Shown: positions 1-8,058, counted from the stretch's first letter. The stretch is 9,577 nt of DNA from an uncultured Pseudomonadota bacterium (GCA_937876385.1 CALFHQ010000327.1:1-9577), one strand, 5' to 3'. Numbers and translations are program-made. Notes: generated by a model not told the origin, from the letters alone.

Positions 1-3000
1 CGCCCGCTTGTCGCTGCAAGACCTCCATCTGCTGGTCGGTTTCCTCGAGCTTGCGCTTCAGACCACTGGCGAGATCACGTTGCTCCGCCAACGCCTTGCG
101 TGCGACCTCCAGCTCTTCCAGCACCTCGAACCCCGGAGTGGTAGGCTCGGAGGCTCCTTTGATTTGGTCAAGAGCGGTGAGCAACTGTTGTTCCCGTTTC
201 TCTCGTTGGGTCAGGAGTTGCAGCAACGCACCGTGTCGATGGACCGCTGCCTTTAGGACGTTTCGGAGCTGTTCAGCGGACTGCTCCAGAGCCGCCGTGT
301 GTCGAACCGCGGCTTGGAGTTGCGCCTTTGGTGCGGACTGCCCGAGTTCCTTGTCCACCTCTTTCATTCGCATGCTGGCTTCCGTCAACTGGGACTGAGC
401 ATTCGTCAACTGACCTTCTCGCTCTTCCAGTTGGCTTCTGTACTGCGTCAGTTGTTCGAGAGCTGCGTCCAGTTCGGCCTGAATGGCGACGACCTGGCCT
501 TCCAGAACGCCCCCTTCCATGTCCATCACTTCGCCTTCCAATTCGCCATCCAGGACGACCTCGACGGTTTCGTCCCGTTCCTCTTCGAGGGTGTTCAGCG
601 CCGATTCCAGCTCGGCAATCCGGGCGTCCTTCTCTTTCAGGTGTCCGACCGCTTCCTGGAGCTTGCCCAATGGGGTCTCCATGGCCTCTCGAGCCTTGTC
701 CAGTTGAGCTTCCAGAGCGCCCTGTTGTTCCTTGATTTCTTCCAACTGGAGCAAGGCATCGTCTCGCTCCTGCCGGGCCGCTTCCAGGCTCAGTCTCAAC
801 TCCTCGAAGCGGTCATTTTGTCCCTGCTCCTGGCTATCGAATGCCTTCAGCGAGCCTTGCAACTCCTTGCAGCGTTGGCGTTCTGATTCCAACTCTCGCT
901 CCAGAGTTTCAAACCGTTCTTGCGTCTCCTGCTCGTCCCCCTGCTGCTCTTTCCGGAGGGACTCCATGGCAACGATGGTGCCTTCCCTTTCCTCGACGTT
1001 TCTGGTGAGGGCCTCGATCTCTTGAAGGGCTGTATCACGAGCCTGAGCCAACGCTGACAGTTGTTCTTGTGTTTGGGCGAGCTGTGATTCCAGATGTTCG
1101 ATTCTCTGGGCAGCGTCGTCCAACTGGTGGCTTCGGCCGGACTTCTCCTGCTCCAGCCCATGCAGGCTCGCTTCGAGGATCTTGATGCGAGCCAATGCGG
1201 CCGCCCGGTCGTCTCGAATCTCCTCCATTTCAGCACTGAGGGAAGCAAGTTTGTCCACTGCTTCTTCGTCTCGTTCCTTGTAGCGAGCCAGATCTTCCTC
1301 GATGGCCCGAATCAGCTTTCCGTTCTGCTCTCGCTCGCTGAGCATCGACTCCAGCCTCGCCGATTTCTCTTCGAGGGTAGCCTCCTTGACCTTCAGATCC
1401 TCGGTCAATTCTTGGAGTTTCGTCTCTGCTTGTTGGGCAGACTCTTCAAATTCCTGGGCTCTTGCTTGGGCTTCGTCACGTTCAGACCGGAGTTCATTCA
1501 GGGAGCCTTCCAATTCGACCACTCTCCCCACCGAGGCAGCATGGTCGTTTTGCAGTTCTTCGAGAGCCCCCTCCAGCCTCTCCTTGGTCTGTGCGAACTC
1601 CTCGTTGGTGAGTTCGAGAAGCTCTTGGGCTTCATTCCTGGACGCTTCCAGGGTTTGCACCTGCCGGGTCTCTTCCTCCAGGTGTTCCCTGTGCTCTTTG
1701 AGTTCACTCTCAAGAGCGTTGATTTGGGTTGTAAGCTTCTCTTCCTGCGCCTTGCCGGCTTCCACGGATTCTTCCTGGAGGGCTTTCGCCTCGGCGAGCT
1801 CTTGGGCGAGGCTCTGGATTTCTGACTCCAAGGACTGGACCTTTTGGCGAAGGTCGCCCTCGGTCGCTTTCCATTCCTTGTTCTTCTGCTCCCAATCTGC
1901 TCGTTCACTTTCGAGGGTCTCTGTCAGCTCCGCTCGGGAGGCCTCCAGGTTTTCGGCCTTCCCAGAAAGCCTCTCGACTTCCTCAGTGGCAACCTCCAGT
2001 TCGGCAGCGAGTTCGTCTCTGCGAGTTTCGGCTTCGGTGAGGCGATTGGAGAGTTTCTCCGTTTCAGCGCGGTTATCATCCTTGAGAGCTTCATGGGCCA
2101 ACCGAAGTCCAGAGAGTTCCTCTTTGGCGCTTTGAAGTTCGTGGCCTCTGGTAGTCAGGTCGGCTTCCAATCTCGTCTTGAGGCTCTCCGTTTCCGCCAA
2201 CTGAAGTTCCAGAGCTTCCAGGGTTTCTTTGTTCTGTACGACGATAGCCGTGTGCTCGTCTTGGAGGGTGGTGAGGCTTTGCTGTGTCTCGGCGAGGGAC
2301 TGTTTCAACTCCTCGGCGCCTTTTCTAGCCTCATCGAGCTCTTTTTGGGTTTTGGTGGTGGCCGATTCCTGTTCGGAGAACATGGTTTCGAGGGCCGTTC
2401 TTTCTTCCAATGCACTTTGCGCCGAGCGTTCGGCTGCGGCCTTTGCGGCTTCCAAATCTACTCTAAGGCTATCCCGCTCCTCCTCGAGGGTCTGTCGTGC
2501 GGCTTGCAGGTCTTCCAGTTCGAGGGTCACCAGTTCCAAGCGCTCCTTGAGGTCGGCGCTTTGGGAGGCGTTGGTTTTTCGTTCCTGTTCCTGCGTCTCT
2601 TCGAGGTGTGCGATCCTCTCTCGATGACTTTCCTCTTGCTGCAGCAATTCGTCTCGGCTTTGTTCGAGGTTCCCGAGGGATTCCTCCATCTCTTGAATTC
2701 GCCCTTCAAGCAGGTTTCGTTGCGTTTGCCACTCTTGTGTCTGCTGAGCGTTGGACTGCTGCAGTTCGGCCAAATCGCCCCTGGATGCTTCCAACTGTGA
2801 TTCGAGGACGTCCCGTGCGTCCCGGGTCTCGCTCAGTTCCTGTTGTGTCCGGGCCAGCCCTTCGCTGGTTTCGGCCAGGGACTGCTCCAGGTTCTCCTTT
2901 GCCGCCTCCAGCGCCTTCTGGTTGGTCTCCAGCCGCTGGTGCTCTTCCTCCAGCAAGACCCCGAGTTCCTCCTGCTCCTCCAACTTGCGGTCGCGTTCAT

Positions 3001-4810
3001 CGATCATTCGGTACGCGGTTTCGAGGTTTCTCTCTACGGACCCGCACCGTTCACTGGTCTTCTCCAGTTCTCCTTCGATGTTTCTCGCCTTCTCCCGGGT
3101 GGTCTCCAAAGCCTCTCTAGTCTGCTGGTGGGTGCCACGCTCCGTTTCAAGTTGCTGCCGGAGTTGTTCCGCTTCCGCAATCATGGTGGAAAGCGCGCCA
3201 TCCAGGTCGGTCCGAGCCGCCTCGGCGCTCTTCAGCTCGTCTTGCAGATCGAGATGATCCCCTTCCAGTTTGAGGAGTCGTTCTGACTGTTTTGTGCCGC
3301 GGTCGGACATGGACTGGAGCTGTCGGTCTCTCTCCTGGATGCGCTCTCCCAGCGCCTTGACCTGCTCCTCGAGTCGTGCTTTGTCTTGGGCTGCGTTGTC
3401 TTCCCTGCCAACGGCGTCTTCCAGCGCCCGACTGAGCTTCTTGATGAGGGTGCCACGTTCTTGAAGCTCTTTTTGGGACTCGTGGAGCTTCTGACTAGCC
3501 ACAGCAAGCTCACGCTCTGCTGCTTGCGCCTGCTCTTCCTGGCCAAACAGTTGGGTTTGGAATTCCTGCGATTCCCTTTTGGCCAACTCCAGCGCTTCGC
3601 GGTTTTCACGCGACGAATTGCGAGTATCCTCCAGCTCTTCTCGAAGGGCCTGCGACCGGTTGGCCAGGACTTCCAATTCCTCTATGCGCTGACTGTTTCC
3701 CTGGGCGAGACGGTGCAACTCGTCTACTTCCTTTCGCAGCTTCTGGTTTTCTGATTCGAGGGCTGTTCCTCGGGTTCTGAGCGTTTCCAGTTGCGAGTGG
3801 GTCTCGCCACGTTCCGCCTTGTATCGCTCTACCTCTTTTCGCTTCTGGTCGACCTGTCCTTTGAGGTGTTTTACATCGCCAGCGAGGCGGTCCACTTCCC
3901 GCTGAAAGCGCTGTTTTTCCACATCTGGCAATGCAGAAGAGCCGTCCCCACCACGATGGCGGGTCATTAGCTCTCGCTGTTTGGCGAGGGTCTCTTCAAG
4001 ACGCTGCGCCAGCCGTTCCACTCGCCCTCTAAGTTGTCGATTCTCTCGTCGCATCGAACGAAGGTCTCGGGGGTCAGCGGGCTCAATGGCTTCGGAGTCT
4101 GTCTCCGATTCCGTCGTTGACCCGGTTTCCTGATGCAGGTTCTCGGCTTCTCCGTCCCCAGCAGCGTCAACGGAGAGCTCCTCGGAGAGCTCCTCGGAGA
4201 GCTCCTCGGAGAGCTCGGGGGGTTCCTCGGATTCTACGCTGAGTTCCAGAGCGATGTCTTCCTCTCCGGTGGCTTCGTCAAGAATCTCCACTACCTCGGG
4301 CACCGCTGGTGGCTCTTCGTCATCCTCGTCCCCTTCCATGTCTGCCTCGGCCAATTCTCCGGTGGCTTCATCGGCGTCCGCCTTGAGTTCGGCCCATTCC
4401 ACCTTTGTATCTTCGTCGTCATCGCCCCCCGTGGAGGCGGGAGGCTGTGACATTGAGGCCTCCAGCAGGACTGATCGCAGCGATTCTCCTTCTTCCCCTT
4501 CGACGTAGAAGAAGAGGTTATCGGGGAGGGTCCACATTTCGGAGATATCCGACACCTGCTGCCTTGAAGCGATGAGGAGCACGGGGAAGTGACAGTGTCC
4601 TCCCTCGAGGCAGCCTTCCAGCAGGGCCCAGTAGTTGAGCATCCTTGTGGAAAGCACCATCAGCCGCAAGTCTTTGAGTTCTCGGACGGTGGTCCAACTG
4701 GCGTCGACGCCCAGTTGCACTACCTCGTAGCCTTCGAGAATCTCAAGGCATAGCGCTTGGATTTCCGGTTTCTCTACAATCAGGACAACCCGGGGACGAA
4801 TCTCGACCAT
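1..4810 (-). CDS. Giant coiled-coil protein with N-terminal pseudo-receiver domain (3' end outside window)
   Basis: The frame stays open from ATG at 4810 to the window edge (1,603 full codons), so the C-terminus is missing. Residues 7-118 alternate like a response-regulator receiver: beta strands near VVLIV (8-12), YEVVQLG (28-34), LMVLS (50-54), FPVLLIAS (75-82) and LFFYV (99-103). The acidic pair is E13-K14, the phosphoacceptor position is S54, and the conserved Lys position is E104, so phosphorylation is not expected. Residues 119-248 form an acidic linker with two DEATGE motifs and an EELS repeat. From about 250 the protein is rich in Glu, Leu, Gln, Arg and Ala with almost no Pro or Gly, indicating a long coiled coil, interrupted near 1416-1443 and at P1380. 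There is no Walker motif, signal peptide or membrane segment, so it is probably cytoplasmic. FrzS and AglZ of Myxococcus share this layout, so a scaffold or polarity role is possible but inferred. Domain reading is fairly sure; function is unknown. Confidence 0.9.
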   Translation of the reverse strand, partial: MVEIRPRVVLIVEKPEIQALCLEILEGYEVVQLGVDASWTTVRELKDLRLMVLSTRMLNYWALLEGCLEGGHCHFPVLLIASRQQVSDISEMWTLPDNLFFYVEGEEGESLRSVLLEASMSQPPASTGGDDDEDTKVEWAELKADADEATGELAEADMEGDEDDEEPPAVPEVVEILDEATGEEDIALELSVESEEPPELSEELSEELSEELSVDAAGDGEAENLHQETGSTTESETDSEAIEPADPRDLRSMRRENRQLRGRVERLAQRLEETLAKQRELMTRHRGGDGSSALPDVEKQRFQREVDRLAGDVKHLKGQVDQKRKEVERYKAERGETHSQLETLRTRGTALESENQKLRKEVDELHRLAQGNSQRIEELEVLANRSQALREELEDTRNSSRENREALELAKRESQEFQTQLFGQEEQAQAAERELAVASQKLHESQKELQERGTLIKKLSRALEDAVGREDNAAQDKARLEEQVKALGERIQERDRQLQSMSDRGTKQSERLLKLEGDHLDLQDELKSAEAARTDLDGALSTMIAEAEQLRQQLETERGTHQQTREALETTREKARNIEGELEKTSERCGSVERNLETAYRMIDERDRKLEEQEELGVLLEEEHQRLETNQKALEAAKENLEQSLAETSEGLARTQQELSETRDARDVLESQLEASRGDLAELQQSNAQQTQEWQTQRNLLEGRIQEMEESLGNLEQSRDELLQQEESHRERIAHLEETQEQERKTNASQSADLKERLELVTLELEDLQAARQTLEEERDSLRVDLEAAKAAAERSAQSALEERTALETMFSEQESATTKTQKELDEARKGAEELKQSLAETQQSLTTLQDEHTAIVVQNKETLEALELQLAETESLKTRLEADLTTRGHELQSAKEELSGLRLAHEALKDDNRAETEKLSNRLTEAETRRDELAAELEVATEEVERLSGKAENLEASRAELTETLESERADWEQKNKEWKATEGDLRQKVQSLESEIQSLAQELAEAKALQEESVEAGKAQEEKLTTQINALESELKEHREHLEEETRQVQTLEASRNEAQELLELTNEEFAQTKERLEGALEELQNDHAASVGRVVELEGSLNELRSERDEAQARAQEFEESAQQAETKLQELTEDLKVKEATLEEKSARLESMLSEREQNGKLIRAIEEDLARYKERDEEAVDKLASLSAEMEEIRDDRAAALARIKILEASLHGLEQEKSGRSHQLDDAAQRIEHLESQLAQTQEQLSALAQARDTALQEIEALTRNVEEREGTIVAMESLRKEQQGDEQETQERFETLERELESERQRCKELQGSLKAFDSQEQGQNDRFEELRLSLEAARQERDDALLQLEEIKEQQGALEAQLDKAREAMETPLGKLQEAVGHLKEKDARIAELESALNTLEEERDETVEVVLDGELEGEVMDMEGGVLEGQVVAIQAELDAALEQLTQYRSQLEEREGQLTNAQSQLTEASMRMKEVDKELGQSAPKAQLQAAVRHTAALEQSAEQLRNVLKAAVHRHGALLQLLTQREKREQQLLTALDQIKGASEPTTPGFEVLEELEVARKALAEQRDLASGLKRKLEETDQQMEVLQRQAG
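4171..4216 (-). repeat. 12-base tandem repeat encoding EELS units
   Basis: The plus-strand unit CGGAGAGCTCCT occurs three times in a row (4171-4182, 4183-4194, 4195-4206), followed by ten matching bases. The unit is a multiple of three, so on the minus strand it reads as repeated Glu-Glu-Leu-Ser in the acidic linker between the receiver-like domain and the coiled coil. The copies are identical at the DNA level, which suggests recent expansion by slippage. Gain or loss of a unit would only change linker length. Confidence 0.9.
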
Positions 4811-4818
4811 GGCACAAT

Positions 4819-4824
4819 CCCTCC
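4819..4824 (-). promoter_or_regulatory. Ribosome binding site of the coiled-coil gene
   Basis: The minus strand reads GGAGGG, with eight bases between it and the ATG at 4810. This strong Shine-Dalgarno match fixes the start and places the receiver-like fold directly at the N-terminus. A short palindrome, GCACAGTGC (4825-4833), lies immediately upstream; its 4-base stem is too short to call a regulatory hairpin. Confidence 0.75.
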
Positions 4825-4842
4825 GCACAGTGCTTCCCGTTC

Positions 4843-4873
4843 ATCATACACCCAAAAGGAATTGGAGATCCAA
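4843..4873 (-). promoter_or_regulatory. Candidate sigma-70-like promoter for the coiled-coil gene
   Basis: In the 112-base gap before the coiled-coil gene, the minus strand has a good -10 match, TATGAT (4848-4843), and a weaker -35 match, TTGGAT (4873-4868). The 19-base spacer is longer than optimal. Transcription would begin about 25 bases before the ATG. The -35 lies inside a 12-base inverted repeat (plus strand TTGGAGATCCAA, 4862-4873) that could be a small operator. No terminator-like hairpin with a U tract is visible in the gap, so read-through from the transporter operon also remains possible. Motif matching by eye only. Confidence 0.3.
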
Positions 4874-4922
4874 ACCTAAATCGGGGCAAGTACCTTGAAG
4901 AGTGAGTGCGTGTGCGGGGTCG

Positions 4923-5465
4923 CTAATGCCGTTTGCGGCTCTTGAACAGGAAGAACGCCCCGACGAGGGCAAAGAGGAAACCGGCGAGGAACTGGGAGAA
5001 GGAAGCGCCTGCGGTGATGCTCCCCAACCGCTCGAGTTTCGGCCGAAGGTTGCAGTCCACTTCCATGATTTCTAGCCACTTGCGAGCCCAGTTCCCCGTG
5101 TCGCCGACCAGCACTGTGGTCAACTGCCCGAAGTGCAACTTCTCGTAGCGCAGGAGGGCCACGGCGGTTTCGGGGGTGGAATTCTCGTCCACGGTCTTCA
5201 CGGCCTTGCACCAATTTTCCACAAGCTCAACGGACGATTGGTCGAAGGCGTTCTCGATGGTTTCATCTCCGCAAGCCACGAGGTAGGCATCGAGACTCTT
5301 GTCGACTTCCTGAAGGAGGGCTTTGGCCTCATCGTCGTTGAAGAAGAAGGCTCCCAGCCCTGATCGGCCGGCCCCAACGAAGGTGAAGACGATATTGAAG
5401 AGGGCGGCAACGAGGAAGACTCCTCCCAGCACCTTGAACACCAACTGTTTCTGTTCTGCGGTCAT
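4923..5465 (-). CDS. Unrecognised membrane protein with two transmembrane segments
   Basis: This 180-residue protein is not recognised. It has a hydrophobic segment at about residues 11-33 and another at about 152-174, ending in the basic tail KSRKRH. By the positive-inside rule both ends should be cytoplasmic, leaving residues 34-151 outside the inner membrane. That soluble part is mostly helical in character, with Cys65, Cys86 and Cys138; a disulfide is possible but unproven. The start is supported by GAGAGG at 5476-5471, five bases before the ATG. It begins only 16 bases after the permease stop, so it is very probably co-transcribed with the TRAP genes. It could be an accessory subunit or an unrelated passenger gene. 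It does not resemble a DctQ subunit, which has four membrane helices and is already present in the fusion. Existence of the gene is fairly sure; function is unknown. Confidence 0.8.
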   Translation of the reverse strand: MTAEQKQLVFKVLGGVFLVAALFNIVFTFVGAGRSGLGAFFFNDDEAKALLQEVDKSLDAYLVACGDETIENAFDQSSVELVENWCKAVKTVDENSTPETAVALLRYEKLHFGQLTTVLVGDTGNWARKWLEIMEVDCNLRPKLERLGSITAGASFSQFLAGFLFALVGAFFLFKSRKRH

Positions 5466-5481
5466 CTCATCCTCTCAAGAT

Positions 5482-8058
5482 CTAGCTACCAACGGCCCAG
5501 AGGCTCAACGCCGGCCAGTAGGTGATGAGAAGGAGTCCCACCAGCATGATGGCCAGGAAAGCCAGGGAAGCGCTGTACAGTTTTGTTACGGGCCGATTGA
5601 ACCGGAGGGAGGCTACAAACAAGTTGATTCCCACCGGAGGAGTCGAGTACCCGATTTCCAGGTTGGTAATGAAGATCACCGCCAGATGCAGTGGGTGGAT
5701 TCCAAATCTGTACGAGATGGGGAGCAGGAGGGGCAAGACCACCAGAATGGCGGAGAAGATGTCCATCATGCAGCCCACAACCAGCAGGAATACGTTGAGC
5801 ATCAAAAGGAACGTAATCTGTCTGGGAATATCAAAGAGTCCAAAGACGGAGAGTTGCTCGGGGACAATGTTCTCGATGAATCCCAGCACCAGATCTGGCA
5901 CCTTCGCATCCACGAGGAAGTTCAGAAGTCCGCTAGCGGCCATCAGAATGATGAGGATTCCGCCGACCAGAACGACACTATCGACCATGGCCTTCTTCAA
6001 GGTTGCAAAGCCGAAGTCCCGGTAGAGGACAAGCTGCATCAAGAGGGTGTAAGCAGCGGTTACCGATGCTGCCTCCGCCGGGGTAAAGAACCCCCCAAAG
6101 ATTCCCACTCCGATGAGAATAGGAATCGGCAGTTCCCAACGTGCGTTAAGAAGGGCCTTTCCTGCATCAGGAAGTCTGAATCGAGTTCGAACGACCCCAC
6201 TCTTGAATCCCATGAAGATGCTGAAAATGGCGATGGCGAGGACCAGCAGGAGTCCCGGCACGAGTCCGGCCAGGAAGACATCTGCGGGCCCCGGTGCTTC
6301 GATACGGGCTTCTTCGACCGGCGCCGGGCCGTCCAGAACGGGTGGACGAGCGCCCTGAGAGGGTCGTCCCTCGTCGTCCACGAGAGCGACTGCCACCGGG
6401 GCATCTTCTGGGTCCTGATCCGTTGCCGTATCTCCCGAAGCGAAATTGCCGTCCTCCCCCAATTCGAACTCGTCTTTTGCTTCATCTGTCTTAGCAGCAA
6501 AGGAGTCGTCGTCCCCCAACTCGAAATCGTCGGCTGGCTCTTCCTCTTTGGCGAAGGAGTCGTCCTCCCCCAATTCAAAATCGTCTCCGGGTTCTTCCCC
6601 GAAGTCTCCGTCGTCTCCCAACTCGAAATCATCGTCAGAGGCCGTCACGGTGCTGGGGTCCCGTCCTTCTTCCAGAGCCTTCAGCTTGGCATCAAGGACG
6701 GCATCCGCGGCGTTCTCCAGTGCTTGGTCCTGGCCAGCGTAGCGTTCGGCCTGCTCCACCACACCTCGAGCCTCGGCGATTTTCAGACGACATGCAGTGG
6801 CCTGCTTTTCCGCCGGCTGTACGGCGCTTCCAAAGGGGACGTCTTTGGTAGCAGCGTCCCAGTTGAGCCCCATGATCATCGCCAGCAGAAACACCGGGAT
6901 CGAGGGAGGAAAGATGAGACCACGGCTACCCCCTGTTGTGAGCAAACCGAGGGCAAACTTCTCGGGATACTTGTCCTCCAGCAAAATGGGGAAGAGGAGC
7001 CCGCCGAGGGCAATAATAGTCACCCCGGAAGCCCCGGTGAAGGCTGTGAAGAACGAGCAGGCCACGAGGGCCACAATGGCCACGCCCCCCGGAAGCCATC
7101 CGAGGAAACCTCGAAAGAGGCCAACCAGGCGTTGTGCCGTTTTCCCTTCCGCCATCAAGTACCCGGCCATTGTAAACAACGGAATGGCCAGGAAGATGGG
7201 GCTCTTTCGAATGTTGCCGACGGGGTCAGGGAAGAAATTGAGGATGGGAACATCCTGCAATGCGTAGAGACCGATGAGGGCAACGGCCGAGAGCACGAGA
7301 TAGAGGGGTGCCCCCATCATGGCCAGGGCCAGCGAGATGAGAATCAGGGTCATGGGGTAGGCGACCAGGAGTTTCCCGACGCTACCGACAAAGAAATTGA
7401 CCAGGCCACCTTCCTGGGTTTCCGAAAATGCACCCATGATGAGGCCGACGGTGGAGACGATCAGAGCCGCTCCGACGACGTACCCAAAGATTCGCGCCCA
7501 GGGTGCCTTTCCCAGCACTCCAACCCATCGAACCCAGGAATGCCACAGGATCAGAAGGAAGAAGAGAGGTACGAGGTCGGTGAAAGAGTAGTCGTAAATG
7601 CCTCGAGAGCGCCCGTTGGCCGCCTCTCCCAGAAACTCAAGGGCGAGAATCGGGATGGGCTCCCCCTGGTGGTTGACCAAGGTGTACCCTACGGCTCCGT
7701 AGACCAACCCCGTGACGATAATGAGGGACACGAGTCCCACGACCGACAGTAGAATTCGCCGGGGTTTCTCGGGGAGCGAGCGGCTGATAACATCAATGGA
7801 GATGTGCTTTTCCCAGGCCACTGCTAGGGACGCGCCCAACAGGCCGACCCACAGCACGAGCCATCGACTCAGAGTGTCCAACCAGACGTAGGAGTCCATC
7901 CCAGGGATGTTCCGGAGCACCACCTGAAGGAAGGTCATGCCCACGAGGAGGCTCAGGAGGATGAAGATCCCCCAGCCCTCAATTCGTTGAACGACGTTGT
8001 CGACTCGCTGGAACCAGGAGCTCTCTTTGTTTCCGGCCTTACTTGTTTCGGTATTCAT
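5482..8058 (-). CDS. dctQM: TRAP transporter DctQ-DctM fusion permease with acidic repeat insertion
   Basis: This 858-residue inner-membrane permease is expected to import the solute delivered by the binding protein, driven by an ion gradient (Na+ in studied members). Residues 20-182 are the small DctQ unit, with the motif WLDTLSRWLVLWVGLLGA (59-76). A connecting helix at about 190-211 matches the extra helix of other QM fusions. DctM begins near 230: IPLFTMAGYLM (292-302), hairpin tip TGASG (341-345) and GGSRGLIFPPSIP (376-388). The second half includes PADVFLAGLVPG, GIFGGFFTPAEAAS and NLEIGYSTPPVGINLF. Between the two halves, residues 401-590 are an extra segment: a charged helical stretch, then four DDFELG-type repeats. 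The conserved sequence resumes cleanly after it, so this is an in-frame insertion and not a frameshift. R379 occupies a position usually hydrophobic in this motif. The gene overlaps the end of dctP by 20 bases and lacks a strong ribosome site, suggesting translational coupling. The substrate is unknown. Confidence 0.95.
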   Translation of the reverse strand: MNTETSKAGNKESSWFQRVDNVVQRIEGWGIFILLSLLVGMTFLQVVLRNIPGMDSYVWLDTLSRWLVLWVGLLGASLAVAWEKHISIDVISRSLPEKPRRILLSVVGLVSLIIVTGLVYGAVGYTLVNHQGEPIPILALEFLGEAANGRSRGIYDYSFTDLVPLFFLLILWHSWVRWVGVLGKAPWARIFGYVVGAALIVSTVGLIMGAFSETQEGGLVNFFVGSVGKLLVAYPMTLILISLALAMMGAPLYLVLSAVALIGLYALQDVPILNFFPDPVGNIRKSPIFLAIPLFTMAGYLMAEGKTAQRLVGLFRGFLGWLPGGVAIVALVACSFFTAFTGASGVTIIALGGLLFPILLEDKYPEKFALGLLTTGGSRGLIFPPSIPVFLLAMIMGLNWDAATKDVPFGSAVQPAEKQATACRLKIAEARGVVEQAERYAGQDQALENAADAVLDAKLKALEEGRDPSTVTASDDDFELGDDGDFGEEPGDDFELGEDDSFAKEEEPADDFELGDDDSFAAKTDEAKDEFELGEDGNFASGDTATDQDPEDAPVAVALVDDEGRPSQGARPPVLDGPAPVEEARIEAPGPADVFLAGLVPGLLLVLAIAIFSIFMGFKSGVVRTRFRLPDAGKALLNARWELPIPILIGVGIFGGFFTPAEAASVTAAYTLLMQLVLYRDFGFATLKKAMVDSVVLVGGILIILMAASGLLNFLVDAKVPDLVLGFIENIVPEQLSVFGLFDIPRQITFLLMLNVFLLVVGCMMDIFSAILVVLPLLLPISYRFGIHPLHLAVIFITNLEIGYSTPPVGINLFVASLRFNRPVTKLYSASLAFLAIMLVGLLLITYWPALSLWAVGS
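6442..6633 (-). repeat. Four acidic DDFELG repeats in the DctM insertion
   Basis: Four 11-residue copies of the pattern D-(D/E)-F-E-L-G-(D/E)-D-(D/G)-x-F lie at residues 476-486, 492-502, 510-520 and 529-539 (DNA 6633-6601, 6585-6553, 6531-6499, 6474-6442). They are separated by 5-8 residue linkers rich in Glu, Asp, Ala, Lys and Pro. The DNA copies differ at several third positions (for example TTC CAA in place of CTC CAA on the plus strand), while the Phe-Glu-Leu-Gly core is unchanged. This points to selection on the peptide and not to a fresh slippage product. The segment looks intrinsically disordered, with regularly spaced hydrophobic-in-acidic motifs, as in short linear binding motifs. 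Confidence 0.9.

Noticed and set aside
1844..2800. Plus-strand open frame of 318 codons, with similar ones at 299-886 and 1094-1825, opposite the coiled-coil gene
   Set aside because: These are register-aligned shadows of the Glu/Leu-rich coiled coil: GAG and CTC/CTG codons read backwards as Leu and Glu/Gln. No ribosome site or recognisable domain was found.
1..4100. SMC/Rad50-like ATPase or myosin-like motor
   Set aside because: Long coiled coils give spurious similarity to these families. No Walker A motif or head domain is visible, and the N-terminus is receiver-like. The missing C-terminus could not be examined.
4862..4873. Inverted repeat TTGGA-GA-TCCAA as a terminator of the transporter operon
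   Set aside because: The stem is only five base pairs with a two-base loop and no U tract follows. It is mentioned only as a possible operator.
5323..7752. Plus-strand open frame of 809 codons opposite the permease gene
   Set aside because: It is in codon register with dctQM on the other strand. It stays open because the permease avoids TTA, CTA and TCA codons. Its translation is low-complexity with no family resemblance, while the minus strand clearly encodes a TRAP permease.
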